A DNA stretch of 64,000 bases, from assembly GCF_013284245.2 (NCBI RefSeq), contig NZ_CP085876.1:2039501-2103500 (forward strand), written 5' to 3'. The notes under the pieces were generated by a model, which worked only from the letters and a program-made list of their open reading frames with translations, was not told where the DNA came from and did no database searches. The number at the start of each line of letters is the position of its first letter. The stretch's first letter is position 1. The stretch is from Brevibacillus sp. DP1.3A (GTDB lineage: Bacteria > Bacillota > Bacilli > Brevibacillales > Brevibacillaceae). This document shows positions 8,929-18,545 of the stretch, piece after piece. Both the position numbers and the translations under genes were made by a program.

Positions 8929-9912
8929 ATGTCGATTTTGGTGACAGGCGCAGCTGGTTTTATCGGTTTTCATGTAGCACGACGGCTTTTGGAACAAGGA
9001 CAGACGGTGTGGGGGGTAGATAATTGCAATGAGTATTACGACCCGGTCTTGAAGAGCAAACGACTGGAAATCCTCCAAGCGTATCCATCATTTCGTTTTT
9101 TCAAAGCGGATATTGCAGATCAGAGCAAAATGGACGAGTTGTTCCGAGAAATGGAGCCGGAGATTGTCATTCACTTGGCCGCTCAAGCGGGCGTCAGGTA
9201 CAGTTTGGAAAATCCTCATGCCTATACGACTTCCAATATCACCGGGTTTCTGCACATTTTGGAAGGATGCCGACGGTCGAGAGTCAAGCATTTGCTCTAC
9301 GCATCCTCAAGCTCCGTCTACGGAGGCAATACAAAGCTACCATTTGCGGAGTACGATCCCGTAGATGAGCCGGTCAGCTTGTACGCAGCAACGAAAAAAG
9401 CCAATGAACTGATGGCCTATACCTATAGTCATTTATACGGCTTGCCTGCGACGGGACTTCGCTTCTTTACGGTATATGGGCCTTGGGGCCGACCCGATAT
9501 GGCGCTCTATACGTTTACTAAGGCGATTTTGTCGGGAGAGCCTGTCCGCATTTTCAACTACGGCAACATGACAAGGGACTTTACGTATGTGGACGATATC
9601 GTCGAAGGGATGCTGCGACTGATGAATCGAATTCCCCGAAGGGAGGGGGATAAGGCGCCGCATGAGGTGTTCAACATCGGGAATCACCAGCCGATCGATT
9701 TGCTTACGTTTCTCTCGATTCTGGAAGAGAAGCTGGGTAAAAAGGCTGTTCGCGACTATTTGCCCATCCAGCCGGGGGATGTTCCTGCTACCTATGCGTC
9801 AGTGGAAGCTCTGTATGAGGCGACAGGCTTTCGCCCGAAAACACCAGTCGATGTGGGGATATCTCGCTTTGTAGACTGGTACGTCAGCTATTATGGTGTC
9901 GCCCATGCGTAA
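8929..9912 (+). CDS. UDP-glucuronate 4-epimerase-like SDR enzyme
   Basis: A 327-residue extended short-chain dehydrogenase. TGAAGFIG binds NAD near residue 6, and SLYAATKKANE near residue 150 carries the catalytic Tyr-x3-Lys. The NEYYDPVLK region and FFTVYGPWGRPDMA fit UDP-glucuronate 4-epimerases (CapI/LpsL type) better than GalE. It would make UDP-galacturonate or a related UDP-sugar for the exported polysaccharide. The start at 8929 follows AAAGAGGTGG. It is the first gene of the operon and overlaps the next reading frame by about 20 bases. The exact substrate is uncertain. Confidence 0.85.
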   Translation: MSILVTGAAGFIGFHVARRLLEQGQTVWGVDNCNEYYDPVLKSKRLEILQAYPSFRFFKADIADQSKMDELFREMEPEIVIHLAAQAGVRYSLENPHAYTTSNITGFLHILEGCRRSRVKHLLYASSSSVYGGNTKLPFAEYDPVDEPVSLYAATKKANELMAYTYSHLYGLPATGLRFFTVYGPWGRPDMALYTFTKAILSGEPVRIFNYGNMTRDFTYVDDIVEGMLRLMNRIPRREGDKAPHEVFNIGNHQPIDLLTFLSILEEKLGKKAVRDYLPIQPGDVPATYASVEALYEATGFRPKTPVDVGISRFVDWYVSYYGVAHA

Positions 9913-11185
9913 AAAAGTGGGAGTAGTAGGTCTTGGATATGTAGGACTGCCTGTCGCGATTGCTTTTGGCCAAGTGCTTCCAGTGGTGGGTTTTGACATA
10001 GACGAAAGACGCATACGCAGTCTGGAAAGAGGAATGGATGAAACGGGAGAGATGTCTACAGATGAGCTAAAGCGAGCCAACATCACGTATACAGATGACC
10101 CCGCGAGTCTCGCAGCGTGTGATTTTATCATTATAACGGTGCCCACTCCTGTCGATTCTGCGAAACGGCCCGATATGCGGGCACTCATTCTCGCGTCTGA
10201 AAGCGTTGGGCAACATCTGACTTCAGGGACCATCGTCGTCTATGAATCGACAGTTTATCCAGGGGCAACAGAAGAAATTTGTATTCCTGTATTGGAACAA
10301 GCGTCTGGAAAGCTGGCGGGGATTGATTTTTTCGTCGGCTACTCACCTGAACGAATTAATCCGGGGGATCGGGAACGGGGATTGTCCCAGATCGTCAAGG
10401 TCGTCTCAGGGCAAGATCGCCAGACGTGTGAAACGATTGCCGAGATGTATGGGGTGATTGTAGAGGCGGGTATTCACAAAGCATCCTCGATTCAGGTGGC
10501 TGAGGCAGCCAAGGTGATTGAGAACACGCAACGCGACATCAATATCGCCTTGATCAATGAACTCTCGATTATTTTTGACCGCTTGGGCATTTCTACGGTA
10601 GATGTGCTCCAGGCCGCTCGAACAAAATGGAACTTCCTTCCGTTCTCTCCAGGACTCGTCGGTGGTCATTGCATTGGTGTCGATCCGTACTATTTGACAT
10701 ACAAGGCGGAGAGTGTTGGTTATCATCCCCAGGTCATACTGGCAGGACGACGGATCAATGACGGTATGGGCAAGTTCGTCGCGACCTCACTCGTGAAGCA
10801 AATGATCTGGCAAAATATTGCGATTCAAGGCTCGCGAATTACGATCATGGGCATCACCTTTAAAGAAAACGTGTCGGACATTCGCAATAGTCGGGTCATC
10901 GACATTATTCAGGAACTAAAGGAGTTCGGAGTAGAGGTCCAAGTGACAGATGAATTGGCTTGTCCAGAGCGGACGAGAGAGGAATACGGCATTCAATTGC
11001 GAGAGTGGGAAGACCTGCAGCCTGCCCACGGAATCGTATTGGCCGTACCTCATGAGCGATATCTGCACCTGGGATGGGAGGAGCTTGCCGGACTCTTGTA
11101 TCAGGGGCAAGGTGTCATCGCAGATGTGAAAAGTGTGCTAAATCGAGAAACATGCCCGGCAGAAATTAGCCTGTGGCGTTTATGA
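9893..11185 (+). CDS. UDP-N-acetylhexosamine 6-dehydrogenase (WbpA/TviB type)
   Basis: A 430-residue nucleotide-sugar dehydrogenase that oxidises C6 of a UDP-N-acetylhexosamine to a uronic acid with two NAD. GLGYVGLP is the NAD site near residue 12. The catalytic cysteine lies in GGHCIGVDPYYLT near residue 259, and GITFKENVSDIRNS is typical of the WbpA/WbpO/TviB branch rather than UDP-glucose dehydrogenase. Together with the epimerase it would feed an acidic amino sugar into the polymer. Translation may start at 9893 or at the ATG 12 bases later; neither has a strong ribosome site and coupling to the upstream gene is likely. Confidence 0.88.
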   Translation: MVSPMRKKVGVVGLGYVGLPVAIAFGQVLPVVGFDIDERRIRSLERGMDETGEMSTDELKRANITYTDDPASLAACDFIIITVPTPVDSAKRPDMRALILASESVGQHLTSGTIVVYESTVYPGATEEICIPVLEQASGKLAGIDFFVGYSPERINPGDRERGLSQIVKVVSGQDRQTCETIAEMYGVIVEAGIHKASSIQVAEAAKVIENTQRDINIALINELSIIFDRLGISTVDVLQAARTKWNFLPFSPGLVGGHCIGVDPYYLTYKAESVGYHPQVILAGRRINDGMGKFVATSLVKQMIWQNIAIQGSRITIMGITFKENVSDIRNSRVIDIIQELKEFGVEVQVTDELACPERTREEYGIQLREWEDLQPAHGIVLAVPHERYLHLGWEELAGLLYQGQGVIADVKSVLNRETCPAEISLWRL

Positions 11186-11225
11186 TGACCATTGTTTGAA
11201 TAACGATCACCTGGAGCGGATGAAT

Positions 11226-13121
11226 ATGAGCTACCGGAAGAGAAGATTCTGGTTAAGCTTATCGGATGCAGGAATTATCAGCTTGGCTGTCTGGTTGGCC
11301 TGCCTGGTTCGATTTGATTTTTCTTTCACAGCGATAAGCGAATATCACCCTATGGATTTGATGATTGGCCACGTACTGTTCGTCGTGACAGGTATGCACT
11401 TCGCTCAACTCTATCGACCTGTTTTCCGCTATGTCAGTGTTCGCGAACTGGTCTCGATCATTTTAGCCACGAGCTTTTCCGTTTTGGCTCTCTACCTGGT
11501 ACTGAAGATGACGTACCTGTTTGGTTGGTCCATCCGATTTCCCACCTCACTCTTTCTCATGACGCTGGCCTTTGTTTTGCTCGGGATCACAGGCTCTCGG
11601 TTTGTATGGAAGTGGTGGTATGAAGAGCGGGAGAAAAGAACACAGGATCGCAGGCGCACATTAATTATCGGGGCAGGTAGTGCAGGTGTGCTCGTAGCCA
11701 GAGAGATGAAAACCTCGCCTTTGTCGGAGCTGCGTCCAGTGGCCTTTATCGATGATGAGCCCAGCAAACAAAATCTGCGCGTGTACGGCCTGCCGGTTGT
11801 AGGGAATCGGGCTGATATCGCCCGCGTCGTGCAACGACTTTCCATATCAGACATCGTGATTGCTATGCCATCCGCATCCCGGCAGACGATTAAGGAGATT
11901 TTCGACATTTGCAAAACGACGAGAGCGAGTGTCAAAATTTTGCCGCACGTAGCAGACATCATCAGCGGAAAAATCACGATGAACATGATTCGGGATGTAG
12001 CGTTGGAGGATTTATTGGGAAGGGAGCCTGTTCAGGTCAATCTGGAAGAGATTACGGGGTACTTGCGGCAGCAAGTCGTACTTGTGACAGGAGCGGGCGG
12101 CTCGATTGGGTCCGAGCTTTGCAGACAAATAGCTAGATTTGGTCCGAGGAAACTTCTTCTCTTAGGGAACGAAGAGAACGGCATTTTTGAAATGAGCCTA
12201 GAGCTCTCGCGTTTGTTTCCTGAGCAGGAGACGGTCAGCCTGATTGCAGATATTCGTGACAGACAAAGAATTGCTTCGATAATGCATGAGTATCGTCCCG
12301 CCGTTGTTTTTCATGCCGCAGCCCACAAGCATGTACCGTTAATGGAGAACAACCCGTGTGAGGCATTGAAGAATAACATTCTGGGTACGAAAAACGTTGC
12401 GGAATGCGCGCTGGAAACCAGCGTCTCTCATTTCATCCTGATCTCGACGGACAAGGCAGTGAATCCAACCAGTGTGATGGGTGCCACGAAAAGGATTGCT
12501 GAGCTTCTGATCCAGGGTTATAACCATTTCGGACTTACCCGGTTTGCAGCTGTTCGTTTTGGAAATGTCTTGGGGAGCAGGGGAAGTGTCGTTCCCGTTT
12601 TTCTTAATCAAATCCGGGCAGGTGGACCGATTACCATTACACATCCAGATATGGAGAGATTCTTTATGACCATTCCTGAGGCTGCCCAGCTCGTCATCCA
12701 GGCGGGAGCACTCGCTCAGGGAGGGGAGATATTCATCCTCGATATGGGGAAACCGGTCAAAATTGTCGATATGGCCCTCGACCTGATTCGCTTGGCAGGC
12801 TTGGAGCCCGGGAAGGATATTCCGGTTGTATTCACGGGAGTTCGTTCGGGAGAGAAGCTGTACGAAGAAATTTTGACGGAGGAAGAAGGCTTGTCGTCTA
12901 CTTGCCATAATCGCATCTTCATAGGGAAGCCGCTCGATTTTTCCTGGAATGAGCTCTTGGCAGGGATCGCCCGGTTGGAGCAAATTGCAGACAAGGGAGC
13001 GACGATGGAGGACAAACAATCCATCATTGAGATTTTGCAAGGGATCGTTCCAGGCTATCAATCCACTTCTTACGTGAAGGAAGAGTCTACGCCAGTCCCT
13101 TATCAAGTGGCGATCGGATGA
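11226..13121 (+). CDS. Membrane UDP-GlcNAc 4,6-dehydratase (WbpM/CapD/EpsC type)
   Basis: A 631-residue protein with about four membrane helices (residues 1-130), a first Rossmann-like domain (LIIGAGSAGVLVAREM, about 150) and a catalytic SDR domain (VLVTGAGGSIGSELC, about 285). The STDKAVNPTSVMGATKR segment shows Met in place of Tyr before x3-Lys, as usual in long WbpM-like dehydratases. The product would be UDP-4-keto-6-deoxy-GlcNAc, the precursor of bacillosamine-type sugars. The ATG at 11226 has GGAGCGG at proper spacing; upstream TTG and ATG codons fit worse. The aminotransferase at 23551 is the likely next enzyme. Confidence 0.9.
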   Translation: MSYRKRRFWLSLSDAGIISLAVWLACLVRFDFSFTAISEYHPMDLMIGHVLFVVTGMHFAQLYRPVFRYVSVRELVSIILATSFSVLALYLVLKMTYLFGWSIRFPTSLFLMTLAFVLLGITGSRFVWKWWYEEREKRTQDRRRTLIIGAGSAGVLVAREMKTSPLSELRPVAFIDDEPSKQNLRVYGLPVVGNRADIARVVQRLSISDIVIAMPSASRQTIKEIFDICKTTRASVKILPHVADIISGKITMNMIRDVALEDLLGREPVQVNLEEITGYLRQQVVLVTGAGGSIGSELCRQIARFGPRKLLLLGNEENGIFEMSLELSRLFPEQETVSLIADIRDRQRIASIMHEYRPAVVFHAAAHKHVPLMENNPCEALKNNILGTKNVAECALETSVSHFILISTDKAVNPTSVMGATKRIAELLIQGYNHFGLTRFAAVRFGNVLGSRGSVVPVFLNQIRAGGPITITHPDMERFFMTIPEAAQLVIQAGALAQGGEIFILDMGKPVKIVDMALDLIRLAGLEPGKDIPVVFTGVRSGEKLYEEILTEEEGLSSTCHNRIFIGKPLDFSWNELLAGIARLEQIADKGATMEDKQSIIEILQGIVPGYQSTSYVKEESTPVPYQVAIG

Positions 13122-14206
13122 GCGTCAGCAAATGGAAGGAAAAGATCGCCACGATAAAGTGGAAGCGGCTGCTTGTATGGGGAGGATTGATTTGTCTCAT
13201 CAGTTTGAGTGGTTATGGTGTGTACGTCTATCTGTCGTTAAAAGAAACGGCCAGCAAAATGTACCTCCCTGTCCGCACGCAGAAATCTATCGAGATATCT
13301 GTAGCGACTGAACCAGCATCTGTGAGGCAATCACCGCCCATGAATTCCCAAGAAGCAACGACATCGCCAGCGGTTGAAGGGGAGAACTCCGCTATCTTGC
13401 CTAAAGAACCGATCACACTGCTGCTTCTTGGCGTTGATGAACGAGAGAATGACAAGGGGCGCTCTGATGTCATCCTCGTACTCTCCGTCAACCCGAAAAC
13501 GAAATCTGCGTTGCTCATCAGCATACCGCGTGATACGCGAACAGCTATGGCTCACAAAGGTAGCCAAGATAAGATCAATCACGCTTATGCATTCGGCGGC
13601 GTGCAACAGGCAGTAGACACCGTCGAGCAGTTTCTTCAATTTCCCATTGATTACGTGGTGACCGCGAATATGGAAGGATTCGCGGGTGTGATCGATGCGC
13701 TGGGAGGAGTGGAAGTCAACAACAAGCTTGCCTTTACTTATGCGGATTACACCTTTCCGATCGGTCCCATCCAGCTAGACGGGAAGCAAGCCTTGGTCTA
13801 CGCTCGCATGCGCTACGAAGATCCGAGAGGCGACCTCGGGCGCAACGAAAGACAGCAGGAAATCATCAAGGCATTGCTGGACAAAGGTGTAACCCTTGCA
13901 TCGCCTACCCGATTGAATGACGTCCTTACGACGATGGGGAAATACGTGAAAACGAACATGACCTTTGATGTGATGAAACAGCTTGCCCTAAGCTATAGCA
14001 CGGCAGTTACCTCCGTCGAGACGATTCGTTTGGAAGGAAAGGGTCAAATGATCAATGGAATCTACTACTATATCGTCAGTCCGCAAGAACGTGAGAGGTT
14101 GACCGAGAGTCTTTCAACTTTTCAAAAACAAATCGAACCTCCCGTACAACTGCAGAAAGAAGGAAGTGACAGCATAGCGGGGCAAAGGGGGAAGCAGGAT
14201 GAATGA
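13118..14206 (+). CDS. LytR-CpsA-Psr (LCP) family glycopolymer ligase
   Basis: A 362-residue type II membrane protein with one N-terminal helix (about 14-34) and an extracellular LCP domain. LCP signatures include LLLLGVDERENDKGRSDVI, ALLISIPRDTR with the conserved Arg, and KINHAYAFGG. The family transfers undecaprenyl-linked glycopolymers onto peptidoglycan. In this operon it could anchor the polysaccharide to the wall, or to the cortex if the operon is sporulation-linked. Its ATG overlaps the previous stop (ATGA). Confidence 0.9.
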   Translation: MSVSKWKEKIATIKWKRLLVWGGLICLISLSGYGVYVYLSLKETASKMYLPVRTQKSIEISVATEPASVRQSPPMNSQEATTSPAVEGENSAILPKEPITLLLLGVDERENDKGRSDVILVLSVNPKTKSALLISIPRDTRTAMAHKGSQDKINHAYAFGGVQQAVDTVEQFLQFPIDYVVTANMEGFAGVIDALGGVEVNNKLAFTYADYTFPIGPIQLDGKQALVYARMRYEDPRGDLGRNERQQEIIKALLDKGVTLASPTRLNDVLTTMGKYVKTNMTFDVMKQLALSYSTAVTSVETIRLEGKGQMINGIYYYIVSPQERERLTESLSTFQKQIEPPVQLQKEGSDSIAGQRGKQDE

Positions 14207-14951
14207 GGAGCTTAATCTTCGTGAAATACTCCTGATGTTGTTGAAGCGATGGAAGCTGATCCTTTTGATTACCTCTTTATGCACCATCGGAACAGCGCTC
14301 GTGAGCTTCTATTTACTGACACCGATTTATCAGGCTAAGACGGAAATATTAGTGAATCGCTCGCTGGATTCAACCGTAGAGAGCATGCTATCCGTCGCGG
14401 AAATTGATTCCAATCTGAAATTGATTGAGACCTATCGCGTGATTATTGAAAGTCCGCGGGTGATGGAGCGCGTGCTCGAAGTGATAGGGGCCGGCGCTAC
14501 GATGGAGGATCTGCTGCTTCAAACGAAGGTGGAACCAGTCAAGGATTCACAGGTCATTTCCATTACGGTAGAAGATCCGGATCAGGGCAGAGCTGTACTC
14601 ATCGCCAATACAATCGCGACGACCTTTCAGGGAGAAGTCGTGAAAATGCTTAGCATGAACAACGTGCATATTTTAGCAGAGGCCCGAAACAATCCGGCGG
14701 CCATTCCAGTGAGCCCAAAACCGATCCTCAATTCGGTGATTGCTTTTGTCCTCGGGTTGGCAACGTCTATGGTCGTCGTCTTCTTGCTGGTGCAGATGGA
14801 TACCCGACTTCAATCGGAAAAAGAAGTGGAGGAGTATTTAGGCTTACCTGTACTGGCAACTATTGCGGTAATTGACAAAAAAACGCGGAAGGCATTTCGC
14901 CAGCCTAAGGCGGAGGAAGTGAGGAATGAGTATGAGAAGGCAGAAGCCTGA
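14199..14951 (+). CDS. Wzz-type chain-length regulator / tyrosine kinase modulator
   Basis: A 250-residue protein with two membrane helices (about 20-42 and 178-200) flanking an extracellular domain, the Wzz/CapA/YveK layout. The PVSPKPILN motif just before the second helix is typical. In Gram-positive systems this subunit activates the separate cytoplasmic kinase encoded next, and together they set polymer length. It overlaps the LCP gene by 8 bases and the kinase gene by 26, consistent with translational coupling. Confidence 0.9.
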   Translation: MNEELNLREILLMLLKRWKLILLITSLCTIGTALVSFYLLTPIYQAKTEILVNRSLDSTVESMLSVAEIDSNLKLIETYRVIIESPRVMERVLEVIGAGATMEDLLLQTKVEPVKDSQVISITVEDPDQGRAVLIANTIATTFQGEVVKMLSMNNVHILAEARNNPAAIPVSPKPILNSVIAFVLGLATSMVVVFLLVQMDTRLQSEKEVEEYLGLPVLATIAVIDKKTRKAFRQPKAEEVRNEYEKAEA

Positions 14952-15621
14952 TGATCGTTACCAAAAGCTGATCGCCCATTGGGAGCCGCTGTCTCCGCTG
15001 GTAGAGGGCTACCGTACCCTTCGCTTAAACATTCAGTTTTCCATGGGCGACAAGCTGATGCAAACGATTTTAGTCACCAGTCCAGGGGCTTCTGAGGGAA
15101 AAACGATCACCGCTGCCAACCTGTCCTTGATGATGGCAAAGGATCACAAAAAAACGGTGCTGCTTGATTTTGACTTACGCAATCCGCGGGTACATTTCAC
15201 CTTTGATATGCCGAATCTGTACGGAATCAGTTCTTACTTTTCGGATATGTGCGAGATTGCAGATATTATTCAACCGTCAGGGGTGTCAGAGCTGTCGATC
15301 ATCACGGCAGGGCCAATCCCGCATAATCCGGCGGAAATGCTCGGAACGACACGGCTCTTGGAATTGATGGACTATCTGCGCCACAACTATGATTTTGTGA
15401 TTGTCGACAGCCCGCCATTAATCGTAAGCGACGCAATGGTGCTGGCGAGGGAAATGGACGGCTGTGTCATGGTGGTGGATGCAAGCAAGACGAAGCGGGA
15501 TTCTGCTGTCAAAGCAGTAGAGCAGTTAAAAGCGGCAGGAGCCAATCTGCTCGGTGTTGTTCTCAACAACAAAAAGGTAGGGAAGAGAGAAGGCTACTAC
15601 GGATATGGGTACAACGCATAG
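14926..15621 (+). CDS. CpsD/EpsB-type bacterial tyrosine kinase
   Basis: A 231-residue cytoplasmic BY-kinase. Walker A is SPGASEGKT near residue 52, Walker A' lies in VLLDFDLRNPR, and Walker B is FVIVDSPPL. It ends in a tyrosine cluster (YYGYGY), the usual site of autophosphorylation that tunes polymer length and export. It pairs with the Wzz-type modulator immediately upstream. The start at 14926 has GGAGG about 9 bases before; an ATG two codons later is also possible. Confidence 0.92.
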   Translation: MSMRRQKPDDRYQKLIAHWEPLSPLVEGYRTLRLNIQFSMGDKLMQTILVTSPGASEGKTITAANLSLMMAKDHKKTVLLDFDLRNPRVHFTFDMPNLYGISSYFSDMCEIADIIQPSGVSELSIITAGPIPHNPAEMLGTTRLLELMDYLRHNYDFVIVDSPPLIVSDAMVLAREMDGCVMVVDASKTKRDSAVKAVEQLKAAGANLLGVVLNNKKVGKREGYYGYGYNA

Positions 15622-15644
15622 CAGAAAGCGGGGCGTTTGTAAGC

Positions 15645-17060
15645 ATGCATGCCCTCAAATTAGCTTGGCAACGACAATGGAACCGTCTGCATAAAGATCG
15701 CGATGTTCACGAAGTGATTCGCGGCTCGGCCTTCACGTTTTTGTTTCGGCTCCTTGGCTTCGTGCTGCTCTATCTCTTGCAGTTCTACATTGCCAGAGAG
15801 TACGGAGCCGAGAGCCTGGGTATCTATTCGCTGACGATCACCCTGATGAACATCGGAATGGTGCTGGCCGTTTTGGGGACGGATACAGCCATAATCCGCT
15901 TTCTCTCGGAGTTTCGCGCGAAAGGCTCGCTTTATCAGATTTCCGAAGTATTCAACAAAGTAGTGCTGTGGGCGACGCTGATTTCGATTGTGCTTGGGAT
16001 ACTGTTGCATGTGTTCTCGGAGCAGGTGTCCGCCTACGTGTTTGCAGGGGAGCTACCAGCAGAGGCACTGCGAGTCGTCGCGTGGATGCTTCCGTTTGTG
16101 TCTCTCGCAAGGCTGTATGCATCTGCGTTTCGGGCACTGCATCGGGTTGTCATCTCGATCACTGTCGATATCGTCGGTATGCGTTTTCTGCACTTGGCGT
16201 TTCTTTTCATCGCCATCCCTTTTTTCGAACCCAGTACGATGCTCTTGATTCAACTGCTCGCAGCTGCTGTTATCTTGAATGCCGTCTATGGGATGGGGCA
16301 GTGGTATGCGACGAGCCGAGGTTTTCGTATCGGTGTACAGCCGACTGCGGGAGTGCCTGGTGTTGGGTTGAGGGAAATTATTGTAGTCGCACTGCCCATG
16401 TATCTCAGTGCGTCGATGGAATTGATTATGACGTGGACAGATATGATCATGCTGGGTATTTTTACGGATGCCAAAACCGTCGGAGTATACAGTGTGGTCA
16501 TTCGTCTGGCAATGGTGACGGGCTTTGCGCTGATTTCCATCAATACGATCCTCTCTCCCAAGTTCTCTGAGCTGTACGCACGTAATGATATGGACGGCTT
16601 GAAAAAGATGATTGCGTTTGCCAATCGGCTCATTTTCTTCACCTCTGCTCCTCTCAATCTGCTAGTGGCGATATTTGCTGTTCCGTTGCTCACTTTTTTT
16701 GGTGAAGAGTTTGCGAGTGAGAGCCTCGTCCTTGTGATTTTGTGCATGGGGCAGTTTGTCAATTTTTGCACAGGCAGTGTTATCCCCTTATTGACGATGA
16801 CCGGGCATCAAAAAACGGCCCGCAATATTCTTGTCTGTTCAGCTGCACTAAACATAATCGGAAACGCTTGTCTCATTCCGCTGTATGGAATTATCGGGGC
16901 CGCCATTGCTACTTCAATCAGCCTAATCTGTCGAGATCTTTGTGCTTCGTATTGGGCATCCAAATATTTTGGTTTTCGCACGTGGTATATCCCGTTTTTA
17001 TCCGAAAAATATTCCGTCTCGCTCTCGAGACGAGGTCATGAAGAAGGTGGCTTACCGTGA
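15645..17060 (+). CDS. Wzx-like oligosaccharide flippase
   Basis: A 471-residue polytopic protein with about 12-14 predicted membrane helices of the MATE/Wzx polysaccharide-transporter superfamily (N-terminal FLFRLLGFVLLYLLQFYIAREYG). It would flip the undecaprenyl-PP-linked repeat unit to the outer face. The gene begins 23 bases after the kinase stop and overlaps the next start. Substrate specificity cannot be read from sequence. Confidence 0.88.
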   Translation: MHALKLAWQRQWNRLHKDRDVHEVIRGSAFTFLFRLLGFVLLYLLQFYIAREYGAESLGIYSLTITLMNIGMVLAVLGTDTAIIRFLSEFRAKGSLYQISEVFNKVVLWATLISIVLGILLHVFSEQVSAYVFAGELPAEALRVVAWMLPFVSLARLYASAFRALHRVVISITVDIVGMRFLHLAFLFIAIPFFEPSTMLLIQLLAAAVILNAVYGMGQWYATSRGFRIGVQPTAGVPGVGLREIIVVALPMYLSASMELIMTWTDMIMLGIFTDAKTVGVYSVVIRLAMVTGFALISINTILSPKFSELYARNDMDGLKKMIAFANRLIFFTSAPLNLLVAIFAVPLLTFFGEEFASESLVLVILCMGQFVNFCTGSVIPLLTMTGHQKTARNILVCSAALNIIGNACLIPLYGIIGAAIATSISLICRDLCASYWASKYFGFRTWYIPFLSEKYSVSLSRRGHEEGGLP

Positions 17061-17872
17061 AGGATGAGCTGTATCCGTCTATGTTTTGGGATAGTGAAGA
17101 GACACGCCATTGCCGTGTGCAGGTGCAGAAGCCGTGGAGAAGGGAGGAATTTTGGTCGTACTACTTCACACGACGCCTCTCCATCTACGTGAGCTTATTG
17201 CTGACCCGAAAAACACAAGTATCCCCCAACGCAATTACAATCGGGGGGATAGTCGCCGGACTCCTTAGCGCTGCAGCATTTATGTACGGAACGGCGGCAT
17301 CCTTTCTGCTCGGCTGCTTTTTCTGTCAGGTGTGCTACTTGGCGGATTGCGTCGACGGGGAGGTAGCCCGCATGCGCAACCAGAAGAGCAAGGGAGGAGA
17401 ATGGCTGGACATCGGGCTCAACTATGCACTCTACCTGGTGTCATTCGGTGTGATATACGGCATCATGAATCATCACGCGATGTTGGGTCCGTGGCTGCTC
17501 TATTTGATTCTGCTCACGATTTTTGCAGAGATTTTGGCGACCAATGGTTCCGATCTCGTCTTTAGTCAAGGGAAAATCTCTCACGAAACAGTCTCTATGA
17601 GAAAGCGCAGCAAATGGATCGATGCTTTTGTCTTCCTTTTTCTTACCCAAACGGGCTATCAGTTGGGTGTGCTGGTTACTGCATTTCTGTGGGCAATCAG
17701 CGGTCAGATGCTATTTTTGCTCCTATGGACCTTCTACCACCTGTTCGTCGGACTGGCCAGATCGGTGTACAAGCTGAAGCTGAACATCAAATACGTCGTG
17801 CCATCTCTGAAAGAAGGAGGGGAGTCGGATGAAGGCACTGCTCATGGCAGCAGGTCTCGGGTCACGAATTAA
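17057..17872 (+). CDS. CDP-alcohol phosphatidyltransferase-like membrane protein
   Basis: A 271-residue protein with about six membrane helices and the CDP-alcohol phosphotransferase signature at about residues 97-122: D-CV-DG-EV-AR, eight residues, then G-EWL-D-IGL-N. The fourth aspartate, the catalytic base in this family, is Asn here, so normal transferase chemistry is doubtful or the subfamily is divergent. It starts with GTG at 17057 behind AAGGTGG. The next gene overlaps it by 44 bases and encodes a nucleotidyltransferase of the kind that makes CDP-alcohols, so the two probably act together, perhaps decorating the polymer with a phospho-alcohol. Confidence 0.8.
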   Translation: MKDELYPSMFWDSEETRHCRVQVQKPWRREEFWSYYFTRRLSIYVSLLLTRKTQVSPNAITIGGIVAGLLSAAAFMYGTAASFLLGCFFCQVCYLADCVDGEVARMRNQKSKGGEWLDIGLNYALYLVSFGVIYGIMNHHAMLGPWLLYLILLTIFAEILATNGSDLVFSQGKISHETVSMRKRSKWIDAFVFLFLTQTGYQLGVLVTAFLWAISGQMLFLLLWTFYHLFVGLARSVYKLKLNIKYVVPSLKEGGESDEGTAHGSRSRVTN

Positions 17873-18545
17873 CGAGCACATTGACGGAATTCCCAAGTGT
17901 ACTGTGGACATCGGAAACCAAACGCTCATTGAAAATACGATAGCGGAGCTGAAGCGCCACGGAATTGATGAGATCGCGATGGTGGTGGGCTATCAAGCCA
18001 AGGTGATTACCGAGCTGCTCAGAGATGAATCTATTCGTTTTTATCATAATCCTTTTTATGATCGGACGAATAGTATGGTGTCCCTCTGGTTCGCCCGCGA
18101 GTTTTTGCAAGGAAGCGACTGCTTGCTATTGAACGCCGACGTTTACTTTGAATCGAAGGTACTGGAGGCCGTGTTGCAAGAGACCGCGTGTCCCGTCATG
18201 TTTGCTGATCCAGTCCGTCGCTCTGAGGGAGATTATAAATTTGGCTATGAAGACGGACTGCTGCTCTGCCATGGAAAGGAGCTCTCGCTGGAAGAGACAA
18301 CTGGCGAATACGTTGGAATTGCCAAGCTTCAAGAGAGCTTTCTGCCGATATTTTTGCGTCGATTACAAAGGTTGATTCAGGAGAAGCAGTATGATTTGTG
18401 GTGGGAAAATGTCCTCTATTCTTTTTTGGGCGAAAGGAATGTGTATGTCACACAAATACCACCGGGATTGTTTTGGGCAGAGGTTGATACGTGGGAGGAT
18501 TATCGGCGAATCCTGCAATTCACCAACCATCTGGCGCACAAGTAA
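17829..18545 (+). CDS. LicC-like nucleotidyltransferase (CDP-alcohol forming, predicted)
   Basis: A 238-residue nucleotidyltransferase. The N-terminal signature is MAAGLGSRINEHIDGIPKC; the usual G-x-G-T/S-R-hydrophobic-P-K pattern carries the catalytic Lys. NADVYFE holds the metal-binding Asp, and NSMVSLWFAREF plus the terminal WAEVDTWEDY resemble LicC/PntC-type cytidylyltransferases for phosphocholine, inositol phosphate or aminoethylphosphonate. It starts at 17829 behind AAGGAGGGGAG. Pairing with the CDP-alcohol transferase-like protein supports CTP over UTP or GTP, but the alcohol is unknown. Confidence 0.8.
   Translation: MKALLMAAGLGSRINEHIDGIPKCTVDIGNQTLIENTIAELKRHGIDEIAMVVGYQAKVITELLRDESIRFYHNPFYDRTNSMVSLWFAREFLQGSDCLLLNADVYFESKVLEAVLQETACPVMFADPVRRSEGDYKFGYEDGLLLCHGKELSLEETTGEYVGIAKLQESFLPIFLRRLQRLIQEKQYDLWWENVLYSFLGERNVYVTQIPPGLFWAEVDTWEDYRRILQFTNHLAHK

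Noticed and set aside
15968..16570. A 200-codon + frame inside the flippase gene
   Set aside because: It is Cys/Arg-rich, out of frame with a clear membrane protein, and has no support of its own.
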